Position numbers and translations under genes: made by a program. The notes under the pieces were generated by a model that saw nothing but the letters and a program-made list of their open reading frames with translations, searched no databases and was not told the DNA's origin. Below, in pieces: positions 26,317 to 35,055 of a stretch of 64,000 bases of DNA (positions are counted from its first letter, which is position 1; the number at the start of each line of letters is the position of its first letter). This stretch comes from Planctomycetota bacterium (GTDB taxonomy: Bacteria > Planctomycetota > B15-G4): positions 1-64,000 of the forward strand of contig JAQWOM010000055.1 in the NCBI GenBank assembly GCA_029245865.1, in the 5' to 3' direction.

Positions 26317-26388
26317 ACCGCCATCACTCCCTACTGGCCATCTCGACCGGGCTCAAGGACCGAGCCGTGCAAGCCGAGAAAGGACATC

Positions 26389-27462
26389 GTGGCGGTCCTC
26401 GATACGCTCATCAATCTCTTTCCCGGTGTGGCAGCCAGTCTGCAGTTCGTCAGGGACCTTTCGGTCCTGGGCGGGGCGGTGCTCCTCACAGGGATCGGTC
26501 TTGCCTGGCTGAAACACGCCCAATTGCGGCATTCCGTCACTCTCGAGGCTCGCAGAAGAGGCCTCACAGAACTTTCAGCGGAATTTCTGGCCTCGATCGC
26601 GTGGCGCGAGGGCCCCGAGGCGGTTCATCACCTGCTCCGTTCCACCAATTCGATCCGAGCCCGCATGGCCCGAGAGCTCGGAGCTTTCAGAGATCAGCAG
26701 GTCGCTTCACGCTTTGCGGTGCAGGCGGCTCGGCTCATGGATGAGTTGAAGATGCGGAAATCCACTCTGGAAGGCATGCCCCTGCTCTTCGAAAAGGTGC
26801 TCATTTCAGGCGGGCCCACAGACCGCACCCCCTCGGTCTACGCCTTCCTGGTCGAGGTCGAAGAAGATGACCTCCGCCTGGTCAGCCCCGGTCTCTGCCC
26901 GTGGGAAGAGGGCCGCGAGATGCACATCCAGCGCACCGAGACATGTGCCGAACCACTTGTGGTGACTCTCAAGCTGCGCCCCATTCGAAGCAACCGCGAG
27001 TGGGTGGCTTCCCTGGACTTCCGGGCCAGCGGGCTTGATTCGCGTCGAGCAACCCGCCGCCGCTGCCACATCCAAACATGGACACTGCCCACCACTGCGG
27101 GGGCCTACACCCTTCGCGGACGACTTCAAAGCGGACTCCCGCTCAAACCGGAGACCCTCGAGGGTCTCAAGGCCTGGCCGCGTCGCCAAGCAGTTGTGAT
27201 CGAAGACATCTCCTGTGACGGCGCGCGTCTTGTCGTGAAACACGACAGACGGAGGGGGGATCACTTCTACCTGGCCTTATCGACAGCGGACGGATTTCTG
27301 GTGGCCCTGCCGCTCGCTGAGGTGGTCAGCGCACGCCAGAATGAGACCGGATCCTTCGTACTCAACACGCGCTTTTGTGCCGTCCGTCTGAGAGAACGGA
27401 ATCTCCTGGCGGACCACGCCCAGCAAGCGGCCACTTCCACCGCAGTGACACCGGACAGCTAA
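26389..27462 (+). CDS. PilZ-like membrane-anchored protein
   Basis: A 357-residue protein with one hydrophobic segment at about 18-41, a helical region to ~125, and a C-terminal beta-rich half. Two elements of the c-di-GMP-binding PilZ signature are visible: an Arg cluster (RRATRRR, 219-225) giving R-x3-R, and D273-I-S275-x-x-G278. The spacing between them (~50 residues) is longer than usual, so this could be a YcgR-like two-domain arrangement or a degenerate site. It may link c-di-GMP to envelope or motility output. GTG at 26389 was chosen because AAAGGA precedes it and because upstream in-frame codons run into divergent ftsK. Convergent with rpoZ. Confidence 0.7.
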   Translation: MAVLDTLINLFPGVAASLQFVRDLSVLGGAVLLTGIGLAWLKHAQLRHSVTLEARRRGLTELSAEFLASIAWREGPEAVHHLLRSTNSIRARMARELGAFRDQQVASRFAVQAARLMDELKMRKSTLEGMPLLFEKVLISGGPTDRTPSVYAFLVEVEEDDLRLVSPGLCPWEEGREMHIQRTETCAEPLVVTLKLRPIRSNREWVASLDFRASGLDSRRATRRRCHIQTWTLPTTAGAYTLRGRLQSGLPLKPETLEGLKAWPRRQAVVIEDISCDGARLVVKHDRRRGDHFYLALSTADGFLVALPLAEVVSARQNETGSFVLNTRFCAVRLRERNLLADHAQQAATSTAVTPDS

Positions 27463-27489
27463 CCCACAGCGAACGCGGCGACCAGCTGC

Positions 27490-27849
27490 TCAGCTGGCGT
27501 CGCTAGGCGCAGGCACTTCCTCGCTCGACTCGGGTGAAGCACTCGCCCCTTCGGGGGTTGATGCCGCACCACTGACGCGTGTACGCAGAGCCTCCAAGAT
27601 CTCCGCTTCCTCGCTGGCGATCTGGCTTTCTGCTTCGAGAGCCGCGAGTTCGGAATCGGAAAGATCGACAAGTTCGATGGCACCTTCTTCAACTTCAGCC
27701 ATCGCAATGTTGATCGGGTTGATCTCGTTCGTCTCGACAAGCTTGGGCGCGCCGCCGACCAGTTCGCGAACACGCTTCTGCAGCAGAACTGTGAGACGAA
27801 ACAGGCCTCCAGCCTTATCTGCCAAATCCATGACCTTGGTCCGGTCCAT
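27490..27849 (-). CDS. rpoZ: DNA-directed RNA polymerase omega subunit
   Basis: A 119-residue protein. The N-terminal ~60 residues match the omega family: MDRTKV start, KAGGLFRLTVLLQKRVREL helix, and the NPINIAMAEVEEGAI segment. The C-terminal tail after residue ~75 is acidic and Ser/Pro-rich and poorly conserved. Omega assists assembly and stability of RNA polymerase and can contribute to ppGpp binding. ATG at 27849 is preceded by GAGAGGA with 8-base spacing; an in-frame extension to 28197 is not plausible because it overlaps gmk. It is the last gene of the tpiA-to-rpoZ group. Confidence 0.92.
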   Translation of the reverse strand: MDRTKVMDLADKAGGLFRLTVLLQKRVRELVGGAPKLVETNEINPINIAMAEVEEGAIELVDLSDSELAALEAESQIASEEAEILEALRTRVSGAASTPEGASASPESSEEVPAPSDAS

Positions 27850-27937
27850 CTTGAGAGTCCTCTCGTTGCTGGGATGTCGGGTGGGCCGCGATCCGCGCCC
27901 CGTGATCTGTGAAAGGCCGTTAGGGCCCGAAATACGT

Positions 27938-28525
27938 TCAGGACGGGTGAGCCGCGAGGCCCACTCTGTCCAGGATGAGTTCCACTGCTGCGTCGAGTTC
28001 GTCATTGACCACGATGTCGGCGCGGTCTTCTTCTGCCAGTTCCCGCTCTTCTGCTGCGCGTCCAAGTCGCTTGGCAATGGCCTCTTCATTGTCTGTGCCA
28101 CGCCTGCGCAATCGCGCCTCCAGAACCTCTGGCGAGGGAGGCGCAATAAAAACGTGGAGACCTTCGTAGCCAGCGCTGCGAATGTTACGCGCGCCAATCA
28201 CGTCCACCTCCATGATGTAGCAGATGCCTGGCTCGTCCAAAGCGCTGTCCAGTTCACTGCGCAAAGATCCATACAGGTTCCCATTCGTGAAGACGTCATT
28301 CGTTTCCACGAACAAATTCTGTTGCTGCATTTCCATGAACTCTTCGCGCGTCACGAAGGTGTAGTCACGGCCATTCACCTCTTTGTCCCGAGGTGCACGG
28401 GTGGTGACGTTGACGGACACGCGCACCTGCGGGTGCTCACGCAACCGCTCGATGATGCTCGTCTTTCCAGATCCACTAGGACCTGAAATGATGAGTAGTT
28501 GTCCGTTTCCCAACGCGTTTGTCAT
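27938..28525 (-). CDS. gmk: Guanylate kinase
   Basis: A 195-residue nucleoside monophosphate kinase. The P-loop GPSGSGKT is at 15-22, the GMP-binding segment VTTRAPRDKEVNGRDYTF follows, and the lid region ends with LRRRGTDNEE. It phosphorylates GMP to GDP. The stop lies 88 bases before rpoZ and the ATG overlaps the yicC stop by four bases. The yicC-gmk-rpoZ order is widespread in bacteria. Confidence 0.96.
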   Translation of the reverse strand: MTNALGNGQLLIISGPSGSGKTSIIERLREHPQVRVSVNVTTRAPRDKEVNGRDYTFVTREEFMEMQQQNLFVETNDVFTNGNLYGSLRSELDSALDEPGICYIMEVDVIGARNIRSAGYEGLHVFIAPPSPEVLEARLRRRGTDNEEAIAKRLGRAAEERELAEEDRADIVVNDELDAAVELILDRVGLAAHPS

Positions 28526-29385
28526 TCGATGTTGGCCACCTGTTCGCGCAATCGTTCGATGCAGCCTTTCAAGCGAATCACGCGGTCGCTGATCGCGGCA
28601 TCCAGTGACTTCGCTCCGAGTGTGTTGACCTCGCGCCCCATCTCCTGGAGCAAGAAATCCAGCTCGCGTCCTACGGGTCCGCCGCGCTCAAGCGCTTGCT
28701 CAAAAGCCTCCACGTGGCTGTGAAGGCGGTCGATTTCTTCTGCAACATCGCTGCGCTCCACCAACACGGCAAGTTCGCGCATGAGCGCCGGGTCTCGATC
28801 GTCCAATGACACACCCGCGAGCAACGCCTTGAGCCGTCGACGCAATGCCTTCTGCTGGCGTGCAAGGGCATGGGGCAGTCGGCGCTTGACGACAGCCAGA
28901 TGCCGGCCCAAAGCCTTGAGCTCTCGCTCAAGAACTCCTGCGAGCCGCCCGCCTTCGGCCTTTCGGGATTCCGCAAGCGCGGCCAGCGCATCTTTCACCG
29001 CCAGATTGAAGACACGCTCCAAGGTGCGCTGTGAAAAACGAGGCTCAACCAGTGTCACAACTCCTGGCAAAGACAAGAGGTGACTCGGCTCGCCACCGCC
29101 CATCCGTTCGAGTGCCCCCTGATACACAGCCAAAACTGTCTCATCAATTTCCGGCGTGCGCTGCGAGGAAGCGAAGCGAATGCGCACAACAACATCGACG
29201 GCACCACGCGCCACCGCCGAACGCACGAGGCGCTCAACATGAGGTTCAAACCGCATCCAGTCAGATGGCAACCGACTACGCACGGACAGGTGGCGGCCGT
29301 TCACGGAACGGATCTCGGCCTCCACGCCGACATCTCGAGCCTCGTGTTCAGATCGGCCGTAACCCGTCATGCTGCACAGAACCAA
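28522..29385 (-). CDS. YicC-family protein (putative endoribonuclease)
   Basis: A 287-residue protein with the YicC N-terminal signature (SMTGYGRSE) and the conserved C-terminal DUF1732 region (ELDFLLQEMGREVNTLGAKS). Family members are metal-dependent RNases or RNase-associated factors that affect small-RNA turnover in E. coli; the role here is by homology. The start codon is probably TTG at 29385, which gives the usual four to five residues before SMTGYGR. ATG at 29370 would start directly at MTGYGR. It lies one base after pyrE and overlaps gmk by four bases. Confidence 0.93.
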   Translation of the reverse strand: MVLCSMTGYGRSEHEARDVGVEAEIRSVNGRHLSVRSRLPSDWMRFEPHVERLVRSAVARGAVDVVVRIRFASSQRTPEIDETVLAVYQGALERMGGGEPSHLLSLPGVVTLVEPRFSQRTLERVFNLAVKDALAALAESRKAEGGRLAGVLERELKALGRHLAVVKRRLPHALARQQKALRRRLKALLAGVSLDDRDPALMRELAVLVERSDVAEEIDRLHSHVEAFEQALERGGPVGRELDFLLQEMGREVNTLGAKSLDAAISDRVIRLKGCIERLREQVANIE

Positions 29386-29386
29386 A

Positions 29387-29977
29387 TCAGCTCCCCGGCC
29401 GGCTGCCCGGCTTCACCGGGGCAGACCCCTCGGCGCACAACGGACACTCGCTCGGGTCCCAGGCTGTGACCTGGAGTGCGAGCAATGCTTCGTAACGAAC
29501 GTCAAAAGGTGAGCTCGCCGCACGCTGAACGATGCTGCCGACACCAACGATTTCTCCCCCGGCGTCGCGCACCAGTTGCAAGACCTCCTTCACCGAACCG
29601 CCCGTCGTGACAACATCTTCCACGACAAGAACTTGGCTGCCTTTGGGAATCTCAAACCCACGGCGCAGTTGCATCTCGCCTTCTTTGCGCTCCGTGAAGA
29701 GGCAGGGGGTTCCAAGCGCTCGGGCCACTTCGTGCGCGACGATCACACCGCCCAGGGCTGGGCCCAACACGATGTCCACCTTCACGTTGGAAAAGCGATC
29801 TGCCAACGCACGGCTCACGGCCTCTGCTTCCTGAGGAAGAGAAAGAAGCTTTGCACACTGCACATAGCGGTTGCTGTGCAAGCCAGACGTGAGCTGAAAA
29901 TGCCCTTCGAGCAGAGCGCCCACGCGCTTGAGGCGCTCCTCCGTCTCTCCGGCTGCTTTGATGTCCGTCGTCGTCAC
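29387..29977 (-). CDS. pyrE: Orotate phosphoribosyltransferase
   Basis: A 196-residue type I phosphoribosyltransferase. The PRPP-binding motif VLVVEDVVTTGGSV lies near residues 115-128, and the N-terminal segment with GHFQLTSGLHSNRYVQC is typical of PyrE. It converts orotate and PRPP to OMP in pyrimidine synthesis. A short Cys-containing tail (CPLCAEGS) follows the domain and may be a lineage-specific feature. The ATG/TGA overlap of four bases with secG indicates one operon. Confidence 0.94.
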   Translation of the reverse strand: MTTTDIKAAGETEERLKRVGALLEGHFQLTSGLHSNRYVQCAKLLSLPQEAEAVSRALADRFSNVKVDIVLGPALGGVIVAHEVARALGTPCLFTERKEGEMQLRRGFEIPKGSQVLVVEDVVTTGGSVKEVLQLVRDAGGEIVGVGSIVQRAASSPFDVRYEALLALQVTAWDPSECPLCAEGSAPVKPGSRPGS

Positions 29978-30315
29978 TTGGCCTTCTCACCTTCGCCGCC
30001 GCTTGTGTCAGCAGGTGCGGTCGTTGTGCTGGTCGGCGCCTCTGTCGGATCGCTGACCGGCACAGGGGCTGCCACTTCGGTCGTGAAGACCGTTTCGCCG
30101 GCGCGCATTCTCGAGATCACAAGGGCCAGCACAACCAGTACGCCTGCCATGTATCCGGTGAACTTCGCGATGCCCTGCGCCTTGACGCCAAACGTCTGCT
30201 GGCCTGCTCCACCAAAGGCTTCACCGAGACCGCCGCCCTTGCCTTCCTGAAGCAAGATGACGCCAGAAACAATGACGCAAATGAGTGTGAACAGGATCCA
30301 AAGGATGCTTTCCAT
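29974..30315 (-). CDS. secG: Preprotein translocase subunit SecG
   Basis: A 113-residue protein with two hydrophobic helices (about 1-20 and 52-70) separated by the conserved SecG loop LLQEGKGGGLGEAFGG. The C-terminal tail is Thr/Pro/Glu-rich and variable, as usual. SecG assists protein export through SecYE. It lies between tpiA (20-base gap) and pyrE (four-base overlap); tpiA-secG adjacency is common. Confidence 0.95.
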   Translation of the reverse strand: MESILWILFTLICVIVSGVILLQEGKGGGLGEAFGGAGQQTFGVKAQGIAKFTGYMAGVLVVLALVISRMRAGETVFTTEVAAPVPVSDPTEAPTSTTTAPADTSGGEGEKAK

Positions 30316-30335
30316 CTGCTTGGTCTCTCTCTTTG

Positions 30336-31091
30336 CTACGTGTTGAATTCGATGAGTTGCGCAAAGGACTCATAGGCCAGGGATGCGCCACCCACCAGGG
30401 CGCCATCGACATCCGGACAGCTCATGAGTGCTTCGACGTTGGCCGGCTTGACGCTACCGCCGTATTGAATGATGACGCCTTGCGAGATCTCGTCACTGAA
30501 GGCCGTTGCAAGTCGGCTTCGGATCATCGCGTGAACTTCCTGGGCCTGTTCGGGTGTCGCTGTCAGACCCGTACCAATGGCCCAGACCGGCTCATAGGCA
30601 ATCGTGACGCGTGACACGAGCTCTCCGCCGTCAAGTCCGGTCACGCCAGAGTCAAGCTGACCCAGCACAACCTCTCCCGTGCGCTCGGCTTCACGCTCTT
30701 CGAGCGTCTCTCCCACGCACAGCACGACATCGAGTCCGCACGCCAGCGCTGCATCAAGGCGAGCGCGGATCTCAACGTCTGTCTCTCCCATGACGTGTCG
30801 GCGCTCGCTGTGTCCCACCAGGACATGACTCGCCCCAACATCCTTCACCTGCACCGCAGCCACCTCGCCTGTAAAGGCTCCATGCTCTTCCGGTCTGCAG
30901 GTCTGTGCGCCGACCACGATGTCGGTTCCGGCCAACGCCTCAACAACATGTGCCAGGTACACGAAAGGAGGAAAGACTCCCACGGTCACGCCATCCGAGT
31001 GGCTGGAAGCACGCAACGAGTCGCAAAAAGAATTCACGGCCTGTTTATCCAGGTGCATCTTCCAGTTGCCGGCAATGAACGGGCGGCGCAT
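30336..31091 (-). CDS. tpiA: Triosephosphate isomerase
   Basis: A 251-residue TIM barrel. Catalytic residues are K11 (GNWKMH), H94 (VGHSERR) and E167 (AYEPVWAIGTG). The phosphate-gripping GGSVKPAN and GALVGGASL segments are present. It interconverts dihydroxyacetone phosphate and glyceraldehyde 3-phosphate. ATG at 31091 begins with the family-typical MRRPFIAGNWK; a longer frame to 31160 would overlap aroF. It starts four bases after the aroF stop. Confidence 0.97.
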   Translation of the reverse strand: MRRPFIAGNWKMHLDKQAVNSFCDSLRASSHSDGVTVGVFPPFVYLAHVVEALAGTDIVVGAQTCRPEEHGAFTGEVAAVQVKDVGASHVLVGHSERRHVMGETDVEIRARLDAALACGLDVVLCVGETLEEREAERTGEVVLGQLDSGVTGLDGGELVSRVTIAYEPVWAIGTGLTATPEQAQEVHAMIRSRLATAFSDEISQGVIIQYGGSVKPANVEALMSCPDVDGALVGGASLAYESFAQLIEFNT

Positions 31092-31095
31092 GACT

Positions 31096-32208
31096 CTAGG
31101 CCCCCACCGAACGATTGCGGTCAGACACGTCCGAGTCGGGAGCCGACTCGCGCACAGCACCTCGCACGGCTCTTACAGTTCCCGACACAGTCCGGCCGCT
31201 CATGGCCGCCAGTTGCCGGACATCGCCCATGAGCTTGGAAAACTCGCTGGGCAACAAGGCCTGAAGTGCATCACAGCGGGTTTGTTCCGGGCGCGGGTGC
31301 ACCTCGATGATGAGGCCGTCCGCACCGGCCGCCACGGCAGCTCGTGCGAGGTCTGGCACCAAATCGTGATGCCCAGCCGCGTGGCTTGGATCCACCACGA
31401 TGGGCAGGCCCACGCGCCGCTTGAGGTAGGGGATGGCGCCCAGGTCGAGCATCGATCGCACGTGGCGGCCAACGCTCTTCACGCCACGCTCGCACAAAAT
31501 CACCTGCTCGTTGCCCGCGTCGAGTAGGTACTCCGCCGCAAGCAACCATTCGTCCACATCGGCTGCCATATGCCGCTTGAGCAACACGGGCTTGCCCAGC
31601 GTCGCAACCTCCTTGAGCAGCGGGAAGTTTTGCATATGCCGCGCGCCGATCTGAACGCCGTCTAAACGATCACCGAGAAGCGCCACTTGGCGTGGGTCGT
31701 TCAGTTCCGTGAAAAAAGGCAGGCCCGTCTCCTGCGACGCCGCAATCAACAGATCCAGTGCCGCCGCGCCACCACCTTGGAAGCTGTGTGGCGAAGTTCT
31801 CACCTTGAAAACCCCGCCTCGCAGAGCAGCCGCTCCCGCGCTGGCCACTGCGTGCGCCGTCTGCTGCAAGTCGTCGCCCGACTCGACGGTGCAAGGTCCG
31901 GCAATCACGCCCAGGGACCCACCACCAAAATGCGCGTTGCCCAGACAAACCGTGCGCGGCCCACCGTCGTGAGTCGCGTGCACCAGAGGCGCGCCAGACT
32001 CTTCAAGCGGCACAACCTTCTGAATACCTGGAATACGCAAAAGACTGTCAGGAGGCACGGCAGCGCCCTGAGTCACGACGTAGAGGCAGCGGCCCTCGAG
32101 AGGGACCTCTGCCACTGTCAGTCCGAGCGCACGTAGGGCTTCGACCGCCTCAGCACGCACGGGGGCCGAGACGTCCGGTTTAAGCAGGATGAGCAAGGTG
32201 GGACGCAC
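31096..32208 (-). CDS. 3-deoxy-7-phosphoheptulonate (DAHP) synthase, type I-beta
   Basis: A 370-residue enzyme. The first ~70 residues form a ferredoxin-like (ACT-type) domain, as in Thermotoga-type DAHP synthases. The barrel follows, with VIAGPCTVES, GGVFKVRTSPHSFQG, KRHM and the metal-binding DPSHAAGHH. It condenses phosphoenolpyruvate and erythrose 4-phosphate, the entry to the shikimate pathway. The N-terminal domain mediates aromatic amino acid feedback in homologues. The start is GTG at 32208. A well-spaced promoter and a small leader hairpin lie directly upstream, making this the probable first gene of the aroF-tpiA-secG-pyrE-yicC-gmk-rpoZ transcript. The last ~30 residues are an unconserved tail. 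Confidence 0.95.
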   Translation of the reverse strand: MRPTLLILLKPDVSAPVRAEAVEALRALGLTVAEVPLEGRCLYVVTQGAAVPPDSLLRIPGIQKVVPLEESGAPLVHATHDGGPRTVCLGNAHFGGGSLGVIAGPCTVESGDDLQQTAHAVASAGAAALRGGVFKVRTSPHSFQGGGAAALDLLIAASQETGLPFFTELNDPRQVALLGDRLDGVQIGARHMQNFPLLKEVATLGKPVLLKRHMAADVDEWLLAAEYLLDAGNEQVILCERGVKSVGRHVRSMLDLGAIPYLKRRVGLPIVVDPSHAAGHHDLVPDLARAAVAAGADGLIIEVHPRPEQTRCDALQALLPSEFSKLMGDVRQLAAMSGRTVSGTVRAVRGAVRESAPDSDVSDRNRSVGA

Positions 32209-32219
32209 CCCAGGAAATC

Positions 32220-32233
32220 GGGCTTTTCAGCCC
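32220..32233 (-). promoter_or_regulatory. GAAA-tetraloop hairpin in the DAHP synthase leader
   Basis: On the minus strand GGGCT-GAAA-AGCCC forms a 5-bp stem closed by a GNRA tetraloop, 11 bases before the GTG start and just downstream of the predicted transcription start. It abuts the weak ribosome-binding region (CCTGGG). It could modulate initiation or stabilise the mRNA end. It could also simply be a remnant terminator for the upstream gspK transcript. Confidence 0.4.
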
Positions 32234-32249
32234 AAATTAGAGCCCCGCA

Positions 32250-32278
32250 AGATAATCCTTCGCGGCAGGGGGGGTCAA
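32250..32278 (-). promoter_or_regulatory. Sigma-70-type promoter for the DAHP synthase operon
   Basis: Read on the minus strand: -35 TTGACC (32278-32273), a 17-base spacer, and -10 TTATCT (32255-32250). The predicted start near 32243 leaves a leader of about 35 bases. This is the best-formed housekeeping promoter I found in the window. It is placed to drive the seven downstream genes from DAHP synthase to rpoZ. Confidence 0.6.
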
Positions 32279-32329
32279 TATGCCCCGGCGCAGATCCATG
32301 GAGAGCCCTGCCAGCGCCACCCGAAAGCT

Positions 32330-33919
32330 TCAGTTCAGCTCAAATCGGGTCCCATCCGAGCGCTCAAACCGCTTATCCGTCCGTTCTGCGAGCTCTTCGG
32401 GGTAATCCTCGATTCGCCGGGTGTCCACGTATTCCTCGAGCGGCAGGAGCGTGATCATCCGGGGATCCTCTCCATCGCTCTCCATCCGCCAGACGATCGT
32501 CCGGTAGCTGGCTCGCCGGCCAGTCTCAGGATTCTGGATCAGAATCTTGATCGTGAAGACGTTGCTGAGCACTCCAAGCCGGCTGGTGAAAATCGACCGT
32601 TTCTCGTCATCGGAAAAAATGGACAGCTCCCACTCGGCCTCCACCTTCGAAAACACCTCGGACTCCTCTTCGAAGACGAAGTGCGCTGGATCACTCTCTT
32701 CCCCAAGATCGTCCTCGTCGGACAAGCTCCCAAAGGTTGTGAGTTCGCCATCACCTCCGAACACGTCGGGACTGTTTTCAAACTCGTTGCGAAGCTGGTG
32801 GATGCGCCCCCGAAACTCGACCACCCGCTCGAGAAAAGCCGTCGGAATCTCCTCGGGGGCCAGCGCTCGGAGAACAACCAGTGGGGCGGTGTTGGCGTTG
32901 ATGCGCCCCCCGGCTGTGGCATTCGCTGCAATCTCGAGTTGCTCCAGAGACTCAACCTCGTCCTCGTTCATCTCTTCGTCGAACACGCTGCCCTCGAAAG
33001 GGCTGTTCGTGAACTCGTCCTCTTCCTCCGGAGCCGGATCTTTCAACTCCAACTCACTCCAGACGGTCAGATAGTCGACCAGGCCGGGGTAATGCACCTC
33101 ATCTTCCACGAAGCCCCACAGGTGTTGGTGCGTCACACCCTCGATCATGAGAAGTTCGGGGATGGTGAGCGGAAAATGCACTTCTTCGTTCTCGATGATG
33201 TCGGTGTCGAGTTCGCCATCTCCGGCGAAAGCCTCTTCCAAAGCCTCATCGTCGGCGCGGCTCGTCTTCAGTGGGGGAAGCGGCGCCCTGCGGAAATTTT
33301 TCCGGTTGCCCTTCACCCACTCGTCCAATCCGTCCTGGATGTCCGAGGCATCGAAGACCGAGATGTCGAGGCTTGTGCCCTCGAAAGCCTTGTCCAATAA
33401 GTTGCTGAAAACCTCGCGCCACTCCTCGCGCTTCTCCTCATCCTCGGTCCACAAGCCCAGCAGGTTGATCTTGGAATCCTCGTCCTGGATCTCGACGTAG
33501 ACCGTCAGCCCTTCGCCCATGGGGGGGGCCAATGAGGTGGGGTCCATCCACTCATCAAGGAAGCTATCCGTGTTCATGGTGACCTCGACTGCGGACGAGG
33601 CCTCGCTGGCCGCATCGCCTTCATCGCCAAAAGCACCGCCGCCGAGATCTCCGCCAAGTCCTCCGGCTCCTTCGCCCTCCGAGTCCTCGCGCTCTTCGAC
33701 ATCCATCAAAAGCACTGAGCAAGCCTGATACACGCAGGCCTCTGCCAGGTAGCCCATCTGGGTCGAAGAGACGTAGTGCGAGGCCTGATCCAACTCGCTG
33801 ATCGAGAGATCCAGGGTCTGGAACACCACGACCAGCACCACAAACAACACCAGCATGGCCAGCACCATGGACAAACCACGCTCGGCGGGCCTTCGGCGGG
33901 CGAGAGGAGGGAGAACCAT
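32330..33919 (-). CDS. GspK-like minor pseudopilin (type II secretion)
   Basis: A 529-residue protein. The N-terminus (RRRPAERG|LSMVLAMLVLF) resembles a class III prepilin signal: basic leader, Gly at the cleavage site, then a hydrophobic helix. A very acidic region (about 70-330) follows. The C-terminal half contains the T2SSK pattern GGRINANTAPLVVLRAL, typical of the GspK helix-hairpin-helix-like domain, which normally caps the pseudopilus. The acidic stretches could bind calcium, as GspK does. I chose ATG at 33919; TTG at 34021 adds 34 residues ahead of the prepilin leader. No other gsp gene is present in the window. Confidence 0.78.
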   Translation of the reverse strand: MVLPPLARRRPAERGLSMVLAMLVLFVVLVVVFQTLDLSISELDQASHYVSSTQMGYLAEACVYQACSVLLMDVEEREDSEGEGAGGLGGDLGGGAFGDEGDAASEASSAVEVTMNTDSFLDEWMDPTSLAPPMGEGLTVYVEIQDEDSKINLLGLWTEDEEKREEWREVFSNLLDKAFEGTSLDISVFDASDIQDGLDEWVKGNRKNFRRAPLPPLKTSRADDEALEEAFAGDGELDTDIIENEEVHFPLTIPELLMIEGVTHQHLWGFVEDEVHYPGLVDYLTVWSELELKDPAPEEEDEFTNSPFEGSVFDEEMNEDEVESLEQLEIAANATAGGRINANTAPLVVLRALAPEEIPTAFLERVVEFRGRIHQLRNEFENSPDVFGGDGELTTFGSLSDEDDLGEESDPAHFVFEEESEVFSKVEAEWELSIFSDDEKRSIFTSRLGVLSNVFTIKILIQNPETGRRASYRTIVWRMESDGEDPRMITLLPLEEYVDTRRIEDYPEELAERTDKRFERSDGTRFELN

Positions 33920-34067
33920 AGAGGCAGCAGGGCGGGGGCCGGTGATTGCGAGAGAAACAGGGTAAACGCGGCGGTCAGGGCTTGGACGAAATTCGGCCAA
34001 CTCGTGTTCCCGGGGGCTCAAAGAGGGTCAAAAACCAGACGGATTGCCTCCCGCTCAGGATAGCGCG

Positions 34068-34982
34068 ATGAACCAGGACCGACCGTCACCTAAGATCCGT
34101 GCCCTGGAGAGCGGCATGCAACTATCCATTATCATCCCGGCCTTCAACGAGGCAGCCGGAATCAGGCCCACCCTGGTCCAGCTTGCCGACACGATGGCCA
34201 CGTCAGGCATCGTGCACGAGATCATCGTGGTTGACGACGGCAGCACTGACGGTACCTCGGAAGAACTTCGGAAGTTGGCCGAAGAACTCGAGGTGCTTCA
34301 GCTTGTCGTCCACCAGCGCAACCGAGGCTACGGGGCTGCGCTCAAGTCGGGCATCCACTCGGCAGAAGCCGACATCGTGGCCATCACGGATGCGGACGGC
34401 ACTTATCCCAATGAACGCATCCCCGAGCTTTATCACCGACTCCTCAGTGATCGCGCGGACATGGTGGTCGGATCGCGTACGGGAGCCAACGTCCACATTC
34501 CGCTTGCGCGTCGCCCCGCGAAAGCTTTCTTGCGCGCCCTCGCAAACTACCTCTCGGGACACCCTATCCCCGACCTCAACTCGGGACTGCGGGTCATGCG
34601 CAAGGAGCCCATCGTTCGACGATTTAATCTCGTAAGCGATGGATTCAGCTTCACAACCACGACACTGATGGCACTGCTCGCTCGTGGCCATCACGTGGTG
34701 TTTGTTCCCATCGACTATCACCATCGGACAGGCGCCAGCAAAATTCGTCCGATTTACGACACCTTCAATTTCGTGGTACTCATCCTGCGCGTGAGTGTGT
34801 TCTTCGAACCGCTCAAGATCTTTCTGCCCGTCACCTTGATGTTGTTCCTCCTGGGGTTCGTTGTGGGAGTCGTACAATTGCTCCAAGGCGACCTGGGCGA
34901 CGTGACAGCTACGATTCTGGCGGCAGCACTGCAGGTTGGCCTCGTTGGCCTCTTGGCAGACATGATTAGCCGGCGCAACTGA
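34068..34982 (+). CDS. Family 2 glycosyltransferase with C-terminal membrane helices (dolichyl-phosphate glycosyltransferase-like)
   Basis: A 304-residue protein. The GT-A domain starts with LSIIIPAFNE, then VVDDGSTDGT, and has the metal-binding D-x-D in ITDADGTYP. The acceptor-side features GSRTGA and SGLRVMRKE resemble polyprenyl-phosphate mannose/glucose synthases. Two hydrophobic helices (about 245-265 and 280-300) anchor the C-terminus. It probably loads a sugar from a nucleotide donor onto a polyprenyl phosphate at the cytoplasmic face. ATG at 34068 follows CAGGA; ATG at 34116 would start right at the domain. It is divergent from gspK. Confidence 0.88.
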   Translation: MNQDRPSPKIRALESGMQLSIIIPAFNEAAGIRPTLVQLADTMATSGIVHEIIVVDDGSTDGTSEELRKLAEELEVLQLVVHQRNRGYGAALKSGIHSAEADIVAITDADGTYPNERIPELYHRLLSDRADMVVGSRTGANVHIPLARRPAKAFLRALANYLSGHPIPDLNSGLRVMRKEPIVRRFNLVSDGFSFTTTTLMALLARGHHVVFVPIDYHHRTGASKIRPIYDTFNFVVLILRVSVFFEPLKIFLPVTLMLFLLGFVVGVVQLLQGDLGDVTATILAAALQVGLVGLLADMISRRN

Positions 34983-35055
34983 ACGTCCTGCCAGTTGACG
35001 GCTCGCGGGAGAACGCCGACCCTCCCAGGTAAATACACGGCCTGCGAGGAACCAT

